Shown: positions 53,060 through 62,060, counted from the stretch's first letter. The stretch is 64,000 nt of DNA from Mucilaginibacter rubeus (GCF_003286415.2 NZ_CP043450.1:4278001-4342000), one strand, 5' to 3'. A program made the numbers and translations. The notes: a model not told the origin generated them from the letters alone.

Positions 53060-53887
53060 ATGGAACAACCGGGAGCGGCCAGCAGGTCGATGGTATTCGT
53101 ATCCTGTAAACGGGAAAAGCATTACAGTCGGGGAGTGATCCTTCCGTGGCATGCATTGGTGTGCGTACTATCGGGCGAAATGAGGATCGCTTCGGCCGAC
53201 CGGCTATTTGTTTTTCATTCGGGAGATATCATCCTGTTGCCGCGTAACCAGTTGGGCAGGATGAGTAAAGTGCCCCTAAACGGAGAGCTTTTTAAATCGA
53301 TATCTATCTGTTTTCCGCAGGAAGCATTACAGCGCTATTACGCCACGCTTACGCAGGTTCATGTTACCCCGGCAGAGCCCGAGGTTAAATATTTCGATCA
53401 ACATCCGCTACTCGAAAGCCTGTTTGGGTCTTTACTCCCCTATTTTGAAGTGGCCGATGATTTGCCTGAAGAGATAGCGAACATCAAAATAACCGAAGCA
53501 ATTGCGGTGCTTCGTTCCATTGATAAATCGGTTGATAACTTGCTGGGACATTTTGAAGAGCCCGGTAAAATTGACCTGACCGATTTTATGGAGAAAAATT
53601 ACATGTTTAACCTCACCGCCGCCAGGTTCGGCTATCTCACTGGCAGGAGCTTAACCACCTTTAAACGAGACTTCAAGAAAGCCTTCGGCAATACTCCTGA
53701 AAAATGGCTCACCAAAAAGCGACTGGAAACCGCCCATTACCAAATAGTTGAACAAAACCGCAAACCATCCGAAGTGTACTTTGAATTAGGCTTTGAAAAC
53801 CTCTCGCATTTTTCATACGCTTTTAAAAAGCAGTTTGGGTATAATCCAACGCTTTCAAAAAGTAAAAGGGAGATAAGTGAAAAGTAA
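53060..53887 (+). CDS. AraC family transcriptional regulator
   Basis: 275 residues. An N-terminal cupin-like sensor (about 1-150, LVCVLSGEMRIASADRLFVFHSGDIILLPRNQLGR) precedes a C-terminal double helix-turn-helix (about 190-270): DLTDFMEKNYMFNLTAARFGYLTGRSLTTFKRDFKKAFGNTPEKWL and EVYFELGFENLSHFSYAFKKQFGYNP. Family role: activation in response to a small ligand. Its neighbours are the reductase upstream and an SDR protein downstream, the likely targets. TTTG (53022) and TATTTTTA (53047) could form a promoter. Confidence 0.87.
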   Translation: MEQPGAASRSMVFVSCKREKHYSRGVILPWHALVCVLSGEMRIASADRLFVFHSGDIILLPRNQLGRMSKVPLNGELFKSISICFPQEALQRYYATLTQVHVTPAEPEVKYFDQHPLLESLFGSLLPYFEVADDLPEEIANIKITEAIAVLRSIDKSVDNLLGHFEEPGKIDLTDFMEKNYMFNLTAARFGYLTGRSLTTFKRDFKKAFGNTPEKWLTKKRLETAHYQIVEQNRKPSEVYFELGFENLSHFSYAFKKQFGYNPTLSKSKREISEK

Positions 53888-54032
53888 GGTTAATGTATGC
53901 TGACACTCTGGTTGGTATTGTCCTAAATCCGCCCTGCATTTGTCATCTTAGCGCCTTCCTGAAAAGAATATTTACAACTATGTTTGTTATGTAATCTGGC
54001 ATTTCAGATACCGTTTTTAATCAAAAAATATC

Positions 54033-54833
54033 ATGATTCTGAAAAACAAAAACGCGGTGATATACGGAGCCGGTGGCTCGTTGGGTGGTGCAGTGGCAAA
54101 GGCACTTGCGGCTGCCGGTGCAAAGGTATTTTTAACCGGCCCCAATCAGCAATCCATCAAAAAGGTAGCGGACGAAATTATTGCTTCCGGCGGCTTAGCC
54201 AAAACAGCCATCGTGGATGCCTTTAACGAGGTTGCGATTGAACAGCATTTACAGCAAATGGTAAGTATAGCCGGTATAGTTGATATTTCTTTTAATGCGG
54301 TTGGTGTTGATGTAGTACAGAATATCCCCCTTACCGAAATATCTGCCGGCGATTTTGTAAACCCCATTACCCTAACCATGCAAACCCGTTTCATGACCGC
54401 AATTGCAGCAGCCAGAGTGATGATGAAGCAAAAATCGGGCGTAATTTTATCGCTGACAGCTACACCTGCAGGTATCGGTTATCCGCTTACAGGCGGCTTT
54501 GGCCCGGCTTGTAGCGCTGTAGAAAGTTTTTCACGTACACTTGCTTCCGAGCTGGGCGTTTACGGTATCCGGGTGGTTAATATCCGTTCAGGAGGTTCGC
54601 CGGATTCCAGGGTATTTAAAAGCGCCATTGATGCCATGCCCGATGTTATGGATCCTATCATCAAAAAAATGGAAGGCGATACCATGCTTAAAAAGTTACC
54701 ATTAATGGCCGATATCGCCAATACAGCGGTTTTCCTGGCCTCAGACCTGGCAGGACAAATAACAGGCGTCACTATCGATGTAACCGGCGGTACAACGGCA
54801 GCATTAAATTACAGGGTAAACAGACTTGATTGA
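54033..54833 (+). CDS. Short-chain dehydrogenase/reductase family protein with altered catalytic site
   Basis: 266 residues with a Rossmann fold: NAVIYGAGGSLGGAVAKALAAAGAKVFLTG (about 7-36), NAVG where NNAG is usual, Ser140 in VILSLTATPAG, and VTIDVTGG near the end. The normal YxxxK motif is replaced at the same place by Phe156-Gly-Pro-Ala-Cys160 (GGFGPACSAVESFSRTL), so the catalytic Tyr and Lys are lost. It may bind a cofactor or ligand without classical SDR chemistry, or may be a subfamily with another mechanism. It converges with the ECF sigma gene 24 bp away. Confidence 0.85.
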   Translation: MILKNKNAVIYGAGGSLGGAVAKALAAAGAKVFLTGPNQQSIKKVADEIIASGGLAKTAIVDAFNEVAIEQHLQQMVSIAGIVDISFNAVGVDVVQNIPLTEISAGDFVNPITLTMQTRFMTAIAAARVMMKQKSGVILSLTATPAGIGYPLTGGFGPACSAVESFSRTLASELGVYGIRVVNIRSGGSPDSRVFKSAIDAMPDVMDPIIKKMEGDTMLKKLPLMADIANTAVFLASDLAGQITGVTIDVTGGTTAALNYRVNRLD

Positions 54834-54857
54834 AAGGTTTAGGTGAAGGAATTGCCT

Positions 54858-55439
54858 TTAATTGATCCAGAAGAACAAGGCAAGCATAAAAATAAGGTCG
54901 GAATATTGCAGTTGCGATTTGAGGGTTTTCAATGCCTCAACCATGTGGTTTTTTACTGTGTTTGGCGAAATCTGCAACTGATCGGCTATTTCTTTATGGG
55001 TAAGATGTTCTACCCTGCTCAGCCTGAAAATAAGCTGTTGCTGACGCGGAAGCTTATTGATGATCCGTTCGGTAAATTGTTCCAGATCGCTTACCAGCAA
55101 ATCTTCTTCCGTATCGTTATGAACAGTTGCTATGTGATTTACCAGCTTACCGGAAAGCTCCCGCGACTGGCACATTTGCCTTAGGGAGTTTAATGAGAGG
55201 CGCTTGGCAATAACATAAAGGTATAGCCAGATATCGCCCATGGCGTTAAGTTTTTCGCGACTGGTCCAAAGGTTAATAAAACACTCCTGCACTATTTCCT
55301 CGCTCTGCTGCGCATCCTTCAGAAAGCGAAAAGCCAGGCGGTAAACCTTACTGCTGTACGTTTCATAAATCAAATCGAAAGCAGCCTCATCACCTGCTAT
55401 CAATTGTTGGATATGACTGTTGTTAATACTCTTACCCAC
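54858..55439 (-). CDS. ECF RNA polymerase sigma factor without adjacent anti-sigma gene
   Basis: 193 residues. Region 2: DEAAFDLIYETYSSKVYRLAFRFLKDAQQSEEIVQECFINLWTSREKL (about 17-64). Region 4: LPRQQQLIFRLSRVEHLTHKEIADQLQISPNTVKNHMVEALKTLKSQL (about 129-176), and a hydrophobic tail. It resembles the sigma factors that pair with FecR in susCD loci, but no fecR adjoins it. A fecR lacking a sigma lies at 45306-46517 in the same strand direction, so the two may be partners that were separated. Confidence 0.92.
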   Translation of the reverse strand: MGKSINNSHIQQLIAGDEAAFDLIYETYSSKVYRLAFRFLKDAQQSEEIVQECFINLWTSREKLNAMGDIWLYLYVIAKRLSLNSLRQMCQSRELSGKLVNHIATVHNDTEEDLLVSDLEQFTERIINKLPRQQQLIFRLSRVEHLTHKEIADQLQISPNTVKNHMVEALKTLKSQLQYSDLIFMLALFFWIN

Positions 55440-55648
55440 TGTAGTTTAATATAATTGGTGAGATAAAAGTAAAAAGTAAATTTTAATTTAACATATCAAA
55501 AACATGATAATAAATTGAAGTAGTGCTGTTGTAGTGGTACTTTTTTAACAAAGCATTATGCTTTTACAACTGATAATCAGCACCTAAGGTGTAAAAACTA
55601 CACTATAAGACATGTAGAATCTTTTCACGAAAGCTATAATTTGTGGAA
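55440..55648. other. AT-rich spacer upstream of the ECF sigma gene
   Basis: About 210 bp of AT-rich DNA. TTGTTAAAAAAGTACCACT-like tracts occur on the minus strand, but there is no consensus promoter pair and no gene. It should contain the sigma promoter. Confidence 0.5.
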
Positions 55649-55677
55649 AAATAAAACGAAGTTTTGTGCGTTTTATT
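55649..55677 (-). terminator. Terminator after the acyltransferase gene
   Basis: On the minus strand AATAAAACG-cacaaaactt-CGTTTTATT is followed by TTTCC. It lies 50 bp beyond the acyltransferase stop. Confidence 0.72.
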
Positions 55678-55726
55678 GCCCCGAAACTAAATAATTCCAG
55701 TTTGTAAATAACATGTTACCATGCGG

Positions 55727-56821
55727 CTACCCTTTCCGCAACTTATTTTTCAGATACTTACGGATAGGGATATCAAGGCAAATCATGACCACATAAGCTA
55801 AGCCAGTTAACAGTATCACCCCCACCGGGATCATAGTTATCATCTGGCTCATTGAAGGTTTCTTAGCTTCCAGATAACTCAAAAACAGCCATAAAAACGG
55901 ATAGTGGATCACATACAGCGGATATGAGATATCGCCGGAAAATTTACAAATTTTAGCAAAGCGGGTATGCAGCCCAGCCCCTGCACCAAGCGCCACCAGA
56001 AACGGGAAATAAAAGATCACGATAAGCGGATCGGTTATATGGTTTGTTTCATCTGAAAAAGGCACTAGGAAAGCCATCAACAACAATGACCCGATAACTA
56101 AAAAGCCTAAACGTGATTTAATGATAAAGTTTGAACGATACACCAATATCCCCGCTAAAAAGGAATAGCAAACCCGGATTGCTCCGCCTCCAAAATTATC
56201 GCCGCCATAACCTACCGCGAGGCATTTTGCCGTTGAGGCCTCATAGCACAGCAAAATAGCTGCAACTACTGTTAACAACCACAATCCTTTATTCCGGATT
56301 TTAACCAATACCAAAGCATAAACGATATTGGCAATGTACTCCCAAAACAATGACCATGTTGGCGGATTAAGATGGAATAGGTTAAAATACCGCTCGTGAA
56401 TAAGCGGGTACGGAATGAGTAAAGAGGAACTCAAAAACATCAGCAAAGTTTGCCCAATACCATAAGTTGCATAAAGATTACTGAACGGATCAAAAACAAA
56501 AGCAAGTAACCCAATAACCGAACCAATAACCACCAGTGGGTGCAAACGAATAAGCCTGAGCTTAAAGAACAGCGGGAGGCCTAAACTTTTCAGTTTGCTA
56601 TCATAGGCGTAAGCTATCACAAAACCAGACAAGCAGAAAAAGAAATCAACCGCGAGATAAGCATGCGCGATAAAGCTTTTATTATAATCAGGAACAACAA
56701 ATTCCATAAAATGGAATATTACAACCGCGATGGCGGCGATACCGCGAAGGCCATCTAAAATTTCGAAATGCTGTTTGGTTTTTACTACTGGTGGCGCTGC
56801 TACAGGTTCTGCTATTTCCAT
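55727..56821 (-). CDS. OafA/YrhL-type membrane acyltransferase
   Basis: 364 residues of an acyltransferase-3 protein with about ten membrane helices. Seen: GLRGIAAIAVVIFHFMEF with the conserved His37, a family signature, FFFCLSGFVIAYAY, RLIRLHPLVVIG and, near the end, GDISYPLYVIHYPFLW. Family role: acyl (often acetyl) transfer onto extracytoplasmic sugars or lipids. It is monocistronic. The acceptor is unknown. Confidence 0.88.
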   Translation of the reverse strand: MEIAEPVAAPPVVKTKQHFEILDGLRGIAAIAVVIFHFMEFVVPDYNKSFIAHAYLAVDFFFCLSGFVIAYAYDSKLKSLGLPLFFKLRLIRLHPLVVIGSVIGLLAFVFDPFSNLYATYGIGQTLLMFLSSSLLIPYPLIHERYFNLFHLNPPTWSLFWEYIANIVYALVLVKIRNKGLWLLTVVAAILLCYEASTAKCLAVGYGGDNFGGGAIRVCYSFLAGILVYRSNFIIKSRLGFLVIGSLLLMAFLVPFSDETNHITDPLIVIFYFPFLVALGAGAGLHTRFAKICKFSGDISYPLYVIHYPFLWLFLSYLEAKKPSMSQMITMIPVGVILLTGLAYVVMICLDIPIRKYLKNKLRKG

Positions 56822-57043
56822 TGGTTATTTAATTCAAACGCCCGTAATTGGCAGGCGTTGCAGGTTAAAACAGCGGCAAACATCAATAAAATAACCTTTC
56901 CACTTTTTATCCAAACACCACATTGAGATGAATTGAAGAAAAATTGATACGATTTAAGGCTTATAAGGCAGAAGCTTTTTACTCTGTTAATTCCGAATCG
57001 CATTTATTATGTTTACATACACATATACCATTTACCAAACCAT

Positions 57044-57397
57044 ATGGAATTTTTATCACTTGAGCCCTTCGTACCTTCAGGCAGCGATTTTGAAGGTTCA
57101 AAACAGCTTTTCCAGGAACTGGGATTTAAAATCAACTGGGATTCGGGCGACTATATCGGATTTCAAAAAGACAGCTGCCGCTTTATCCTGCAACGTTATG
57201 ATCAGCCCGATTTTGCTCAAAACTTTATGCTCAGCGTCAAAGTAACCGACGTATCGGCCTTCAGACAAATGGTTATAGACAAGCAACTGCCTCAACGCTT
57301 TAGTATCCGGATAGGCGAAATCAGTCAGGAAACCTACGGCAAAGAGTTTAACATTATAGATATTGCCGGGGTTTGCTGGCATTTTGTAGAGCAATAA
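57044..57397 (+). CDS. VOC superfamily (glyoxalase/bleomycin-resistance fold) protein
   Basis: 117 residues with beta-alpha-beta-beta-beta motifs: FVPSGSDFEGSKQLFQELGFKINWDSGDYIGFQKDSCRFILQRYDQP and a second half MLSVKVTDVSAFRQMV to GKEFNIIDIAGVCWHFVEQ. ATG 57044 is in frame with the fold. Metal-binding residues of true glyoxalase I are not clearly present. An imperfect inverted repeat (57418-57465) follows the stop. Function unknown. Confidence 0.8.
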   Translation: MEFLSLEPFVPSGSDFEGSKQLFQELGFKINWDSGDYIGFQKDSCRFILQRYDQPDFAQNFMLSVKVTDVSAFRQMVIDKQLPQRFSIRIGEISQETYGKEFNIIDIAGVCWHFVEQ

Positions 57398-57417
57398 CCT
57401 ATCGCTATAACAGTTTA

Positions 57418-57657
57418 CCTTTTATAACATATTTTCTCCCTGAACAATTTATAGGTTATAAGAGGTATTATTAACCTAAAATAAAATTGTACAATAATGG
57501 GAAAGTGCTTGAAAAAATAAAATCAAAAACCTAATAATCAACCAATTAAACAGCATCACATTTTTCACACTTTGGCTTAATCAGCTGTAGATATCTGCCA
57601 CTTACAAAATACCATTATAGCTTTTAGCTATATTAGTGGTGATCTAAATCTGACCTA
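57418..57657. other. Spacer with an inverted repeat, no gene seen
   Basis: CCTTTTATAAC (57418-57428) and GTTATAAGAGG (57455-57465) are an imperfect inverted pair after the VOC gene. The rest is AT-rich and I see no promoter consensus before the response regulator. Confidence 0.4.
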
Positions 57658-58047
57658 ATGGCCAAAACGCTTTTATATATAGATGACAATCAAATAGATA
57701 TTGCCATTATTAAAGGAATGCAGGAAAAATATCTTGCATTTGACGCTGTAACATACAGTACCAACGCCGAGCATTCTATCCGATATATCAGGGAGCATTT
57801 GCAAAATGCAGATGAGCTGCCCGATGTTATTTTTCTTGATCTTTATATGAGTCCGTTCAGCGGCTGGGAATTTCTGGATGAGTTTAAAAAAATACATTCC
57901 CTGATAGCTAAAACTATTGAAATTTACATTGTAACCTTCTCAATATTGCCAAAGGACCTGATACGCTCAAAACAGTATCAGCATGTAAAATCATACTATA
58001 CCAAACCTGTTACCAGGGAAACCTTTACAAGTTTCAGGGTTAATTAA
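57658..58047 (+). CDS. Single-domain response regulator (CheY/Rcp1-like)
   Basis: 129 residues, a receiver domain only. Seen: the acidic pocket Asp9-Asp10 (LLYIDDNQID), the phospho-acceptor Asp61 at FLDLYM, the Thr/Ser of IVTFSI and Lys116 in YYTKPV. There is no DNA-binding domain, so output would go through a partner. No histidine kinase gene adjoins it. Confidence 0.92.
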   Translation: MAKTLLYIDDNQIDIAIIKGMQEKYLAFDAVTYSTNAEHSIRYIREHLQNADELPDVIFLDLYMSPFSGWEFLDEFKKIHSLIAKTIEIYIVTFSILPKDLIRSKQYQHVKSYYTKPVTRETFTSFRVN

Positions 58048-58076
58048 TAACCAACCCTGAAACAAGTGATTTTCTT

Positions 58077-58328
58077 TTATTTTCCGGTCATAAACCCTAT
58101 CGACTTAGCTTCCACATGTTTGGTTACTACACCCTCTATGTAAAGCTGGCCATCTTTAATTTTATAATCGAGGCTACGTTCATCTAACTTATAATCGTCA
58201 TCTTTAAAAAAATCTTTCAGTTTGATAAGCAGCTCCTTACGATCAAACACAGGGCTTACACTTAGCTGATCATCAACCGGTTCAAGCGCCACGCCATCTA
58301 CCTTATATGAGAATATTTTTGACTCCAT
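58077..58328 (-). CDS. Small protein of unknown function next to a TPM protein
   Basis: 83 residues: MESKIFSYKVDGVALEPVDD, then SPVFDRKELLIKLKDFFKDDDYKLDERSLDYKIKDGQLYIEGVV. It lacks a signal peptide and is Lys/Asp-rich, probably cytoplasmic. It lies 47 bp after the TPM gene in the same direction. I recognise no family. Confidence 0.65.
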   Translation of the reverse strand: MESKIFSYKVDGVALEPVDDQLSVSPVFDRKELLIKLKDFFKDDDYKLDERSLDYKIKDGQLYIEGVVTKHVEAKSIGFMTGK

Positions 58329-58375
58329 TTGTTAAAGATAGAATTTCTTTCACAAGTCCGCTATCCCGATACAGC

Positions 58376-59332
58376 TTACCAATCTGAGGTAGAGCCCCCA
58401 CTACTTGAAAAGCTCCCCTCTGATGAGGATGACGAGCCTCCACTACGTTTATAGCTATCATCAGAATCGTTATTATCATCCGAAGATGAGTCGCCCCAAT
58501 TTCCCCAGTTAGATGGTTTATTATCTTCTTCATCATCAACCTGTCGGGAACTGCCGGAACCGCTTATAAAAACCGAAGAACTTCTGTTGTTGTAATAATT
58601 ACCGCCGTGATAATGACGATGCCGCCAGCGCCAAAACCATGAAGGGCGGGAATATGAATAATCATCCGATTCATATACAACCGTGCTATTTCCACGCCCG
58701 GTGGTTATTGACTTTATCCCTTTAATAATCAACCATACCAAACCTAAAAACGTGAGCATTGTGACGACACAAACTATCAAAACAATCAAAATAACAGTCC
58801 CGTCCGAAACCTTTGCGTTGTCAGGCTTTTCTACTACTGCCAGTTTATCTGCCTTAACAGGTTCTGGAGGGGGAGGCACAAAATATTGGCTGAGCCTACC
58901 GACAAAATCATGCAAGCCACCATTATAATCGCCTGTCTTGAAGTATGGCTTGATGGCACTGAGTAACCCCTCACGTTCGATTATAGTTAACCGGACCAGT
59001 GCCATGCTATCCAATTCTATCCGTTGTTTGTGCTGATCAATAGCAGCAACATACACAATACCATTATGCGCTTTACCTACATGCCATTTTTTCCCTATAA
59101 GTTTTGTGTATTTCTCGATGGTATATTTAGCAGGCACAGTTTTTACCAATACTATAGCGATCTGTACGGTAGACGCTTTTTCGATGCGATAAATTTCTTT
59201 ATTTAAGCCATAAACCTGATCGGCGGTTAATACGTGCGCAAAATCGTTTACATAAGTATTTTTTTGTGGTTTAGGTATTTGTGCAAACACAGACTGAACT
59301 AACAGCAATGCGCAAAACAGTATTTTTTTCAT
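58376..59332 (-). CDS. TPM domain protein (YgcG-like) with Ser/Asp-rich tail
   Basis: 318 residues. A signal peptide (about 1-17, ending QSVFAQ) is followed by a TPM domain (about 20-165, YVNDFAHVLTADQVYGLNKEIYRIEKASTVQIAIVLV and GDYNGGLHDFVGRL). A membrane helix (about 182-206, GTVILIVLIVCVVTMLTFLGLVWLII) precedes a cytoplasmic tail rich in Arg, Ser, Asp and Gly ending SGGSTSDW. TPM proteins occur in membrane-protein repair and photosystem repair, and as a phosphatase in some cases. Function here is uncertain. Confidence 0.85.
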   Translation of the reverse strand: MKKILFCALLLVQSVFAQIPKPQKNTYVNDFAHVLTADQVYGLNKEIYRIEKASTVQIAIVLVKTVPAKYTIEKYTKLIGKKWHVGKAHNGIVYVAAIDQHKQRIELDSMALVRLTIIEREGLLSAIKPYFKTGDYNGGLHDFVGRLSQYFVPPPPEPVKADKLAVVEKPDNAKVSDGTVILIVLIVCVVTMLTFLGLVWLIIKGIKSITTGRGNSTVVYESDDYSYSRPSWFWRWRHRHYHGGNYYNNRSSSVFISGSGSSRQVDDEEDNKPSNWGNWGDSSSDDNNDSDDSYKRSGGSSSSSEGSFSSSGGSTSDW

Positions 59333-59414
59333 GATGATAAGGCCGGTGTCAAATACAGCTCATCTAAGGTAAAATAATTTATTAGCTGTACATACAATCC
59401 TGTAAAAACGTATT

Positions 59415-59591
59415 CTATTTCTTTGGATAGAGCTGTTTGCCCAAATACTTTTTTACCGAATGACCGTATAACAAGCTTTTATCAGATAATGGCTGCCTTT
59501 CTGTAACGCTGTTCGATTGGCTGCCAATATCAACCCCAGCCTTATAAGCTTCAGGCACCCATTCTAATTTAAGTTTGCAACCCGCGTTCAT
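59415..59591 (-). CDS. Possible small gene, unidentified
   Basis: A 58-codon frame from ATG 59591 (MNAGCKLKLEWVPEAYKAGV, then DIGSQSNSVTERQPLSDKSL and ending YPKK). Codon use looks like the neighbours and it lies in the gap before the TIM-barrel gene. There is no recognised family, and a fragment of a larger lost gene is also possible. Confidence 0.3.
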   Translation of the reverse strand: MNAGCKLKLEWVPEAYKAGVDIGSQSNSVTERQPLSDKSLLYGHSVKKYLGKQLYPKK

Positions 59592-59678
59592 ACATCCGTT
59601 TATTAACAGTTTAAATTTAACAAACATAAATGTAAATACGGCGGGCTGCACACATTCATCAATTACAAAATGTATTTA

Positions 59679-60617
59679 CTATGCCAAAGCATCTGCTGCA
59701 AACTGCCTGCAAATTTTCACTTCTTTTACGGCGTCTGATCCTTCAGGGATCTTATATTCCAACTCAATTGTAGCCGGGAATTTATACCGGTTGCTTTTAA
59801 GCAGTTGTAATACCTCTTTTATAGGTGTATCTCCTTGTCCCCATGGCTGATTTGGGCCGTCTTTAAACTTACGGTCTTTAATATGCATACTGGTTATACG
59901 GTCGTGATATTTTTCGATGAACGGCACCGGGCTGCTGCTGGTACCAGCTACGTAGTGACCGATATCAAGATTAATACCATTATATTTTGACTGACTTAAA
60001 GCCGTATCCCAAAGCGTTGGTGTGGCCTGGGTATGGGCATGATAGCCAACCATCATTTTATGTTTTGCGGCTATGTCACCAAGTCGTTTAGTCTGGGCCT
60101 CATCAGGCAGTTCAACAGTGACGTGGTTTACTCCAAGGGCTTTTCCCGCGTTAAAGGCATAATCAATTTCAGCATCGGTGTTCTTGGTGCCGAGGGCGTT
60201 GGGTTTCCAGGCGTAAATGCTTACACCTGCATTATTGTACATTTTCCTGATCTCCTTAAACTTATCCATGGGGGCTGCGGCACGCCATTCAGCCATCTTC
60301 TTGCCAAAAGCAGTCCAATCCTCATTGGCTTCGCGCTTGGGCGCTCCGGCATAAGCTTCAGCAGCGTCACCCATCAATTCAATAGCGCTGATATTGCAGT
60401 CGATACAGTATTTCAGCAAATCATCGATAGTGCCCGGCATACTGCGGAATGAGTAGGTGATCACCCCTATCTGCACACCATTAATAAGCGAGTTAGGTTT
60501 ATCGGTGCTGTTCAAAAAGCTACCGGCAAATGATGATTTTGAAAATGCTAAGAATCCGGCAGCAGCAAGGGCGCTATTGCCAATAAACCTGCGCCTTGAT
60601 AAGTTTTGTTGTTTCAT
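59679..60617 (-). CDS. Tat-exported sugar phosphate isomerase/epimerase-like TIM-barrel protein
   Basis: 312 residues. A twin-arginine signal (LSRRRFIGNSALAAAGFLAF) is followed by a xylose-isomerase-like TIM barrel: VQIGVITYSFRSMPGTIDDLLKYCIDCNISAIELMGD, KMMVGYHAHTQ, NLDIGHYVAG, ITSMHIKDRKF and ATIELEYKIPEGSD. The His, Glu and Asp residues of the metal site of the family are present in those segments. Family role: sugar or inositol epimerisation or isomerisation; an exported member could act on oligosaccharide-derived sugars. Substrate unknown. Confidence 0.85.
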   Translation of the reverse strand: MKQQNLSRRRFIGNSALAAAGFLAFSKSSFAGSFLNSTDKPNSLINGVQIGVITYSFRSMPGTIDDLLKYCIDCNISAIELMGDAAEAYAGAPKREANEDWTAFGKKMAEWRAAAPMDKFKEIRKMYNNAGVSIYAWKPNALGTKNTDAEIDYAFNAGKALGVNHVTVELPDEAQTKRLGDIAAKHKMMVGYHAHTQATPTLWDTALSQSKYNGINLDIGHYVAGTSSSPVPFIEKYHDRITSMHIKDRKFKDGPNQPWGQGDTPIKEVLQLLKSNRYKFPATIELEYKIPEGSDAVKEVKICRQFAADALA

Positions 60618-60759
60618 GAGTTATTAGGAGAATAGATTGGTTTACACCAAAATACTTAATTAAACCAACGCTGCAAATTATGTATTGAAACTGTTACTAT
60701 CTAAGGTTACATGTAGCGTTTCTTACCAGCCTTTCGTAAAGCATTATAAACATTAGGAT

Positions 60760-61155
60760 ATGAAAAGGCTACTTTTATTTTGCGTGTTTGCCGCTTTACT
60801 AAGCTGTAAAAAAGATAAAACACCTAATAATGAACAGCTTATTGGCAAATGGGAGTATCGCGGTTCAAGCTGTTATTGCGCTACTCCTCAAAATTACAAT
60901 GCTGTAAAACCAGGCAATGGTAACATTATTGTGTTTACAGCAACCACTTATCAGCGATTAAATAAAGATACGCTGAAAAAAAGCGGCACCTACCGCACCC
61001 GCAGGTATGATAATGCGCACGAACAGATCATGTTTGATAACGATACCGCGGCCAATAGCATCACATTTTTCAAAATAGATGGTAAGATATTAACATTTTA
61101 CGGGACAGTCCCTCTGGCCGCCGACGGCCCGGAAGACCATTACGAAAAGCTGTAG
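60760..61155 (+). CDS. Lipocalin-like lipoprotein of unknown function
   Basis: 131 residues with a lipobox FAALLSC giving Cys16. The mature part has NEQLIGKWEYRGSSCYC and IMFDNDTAANSITFFKIDGKILTFYG, a small beta-barrel pattern (lipocalin-like GKW start). Function unknown. It converges with the VOC gene 2 bp away. Confidence 0.7.
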   Translation: MKRLLLFCVFAALLSCKKDKTPNNEQLIGKWEYRGSSCYCATPQNYNAVKPGNGNIIVFTATTYQRLNKDTLKKSGTYRTRRYDNAHEQIMFDNDTAANSITFFKIDGKILTFYGTVPLAADGPEDHYEKL

Positions 61156-61157
61156 GG

Positions 61158-61568
61158 CTAATTTACAGGCCAGTGAAAACACAGCAAATACCCATCGGGA
61201 TCAAGCAGGTAAATAGCTTTCCAGCCATAACCTGTAATTTGAGGCTCTTTAAGATGCATACCATTATCTAATAAATAACTATACAGTTTATCGATATCGG
61301 GGTGGCCGAAATACAACGACGTATCCGTATGAGCCGCTATGCGCCACTCATCTGGTTCTGATGGCCGGTTTGGTTTTTCATACGCGGTGTTAAGCATAAG
61401 TTCTATGTTATTGAGCTTCAGTAACACCCAATCCACATCATCTCTTTCACCCGAGGCTTGTACTACTTCAAAACCCAGCACATCCCGGTAAAAGCCTAAA
61501 GCAAGGGGCATGTCAAATACCTGCAAGAGTGGGGCTAAGCCTTGTATTTGTTTTGTGATGCTATTCAT
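61158..61568 (-). CDS. VOC family protein (glyoxalase/bleomycin-resistance-like)
   Basis: 136 residues: LAPLLQVFDMPLALGFYRDVLGFEVVQASGERDDVDWVLLKLNNIELML, then TSLYFGHPDIDKLYSYLLDNGMHLKEPQITGYGWKAIYLLDPDGYLLCFHWPV. This is the pattern of VOC proteins annotated as bleomycin-resistance-like. The substrate is not known; a role in resistance is not shown. Confidence 0.83.
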   Translation of the reverse strand: MNSITKQIQGLAPLLQVFDMPLALGFYRDVLGFEVVQASGERDDVDWVLLKLNNIELMLNTAYEKPNRPSEPDEWRIAAHTDTSLYFGHPDIDKLYSYLLDNGMHLKEPQITGYGWKAIYLLDPDGYLLCFHWPVN

Positions 61569-61724
61569 CTAACAGTTATTTTACTTAAAGATACACATTA
61601 ATCCCCCCTGCACGAAAACGAACGACACCTGTGTCAGAATGATGCAAGTCTAAAACTCAACGCAAAATCAAAATACTGATAATCAACAATATATATACAT
61701 GGCACTTAATTTGAGTTTATAAAA

Positions 61725-62060
61725 ATGATTACTATAAATGTCATGAAATACGGCAAGCAATTAGAAAGGCGTACGTTTAACCAGGACCGCTTTGAGATAC
61801 TTATTAAGCGGCAAAAAAACGGTACAGCTACGTTTAACGAGCTTAGTGAACTGGACGAGATTGTAAACCGTGACCCCGAGATCCGCGAAATTGTTTTGGA
61901 AGAAATGCAGGACGCGGATAGCCCCAAGCCCCCGGATAATGATCAAATTCAAACTATTGAAAAACCAGTCAGGAAAAGTTTCCTTGAAAAAATAAAGGCA
62001 TTCATTAACCGGCTATTTACTGCCGAAACTGTAAGCATAAATCCCTCAATTGTTGCCTGA
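61725..62060 (+). CDS. Small hydrophilic protein of unknown function
   Basis: 111 residues: MITINVMKYGKQLERRTFNQ, then FNELSELDEIVNRDPEIREIVLEEMQDA and an ending VRKSFLEKIKAFINRLFTAET. The C-terminal KIKAFINRLF is amphipathic and could bind membrane or protein. ATG 61743 is an alternative start. I recognise no family. Confidence 0.6.
   Translation: MITINVMKYGKQLERRTFNQDRFEILIKRQKNGTATFNELSELDEIVNRDPEIREIVLEEMQDADSPKPPDNDQIQTIEKPVRKSFLEKIKAFINRLFTAETVSINPSIVA

Noticed and set aside
54858-55439. Whether the ECF sigma gene belongs to the acyltransferase gene upstream as an operon
   Set aside because: A terminator (55649-55677) and about 290 bp separate them, so a shared transcript is unlikely.
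56812-57003. Open frame of 63 codons overlapping the acyltransferase start
   Set aside because: It overlaps the acyltransferase by 10 bp, has odd composition (Cys/Phe/Arg-rich), and no leader or homologue pattern is visible.
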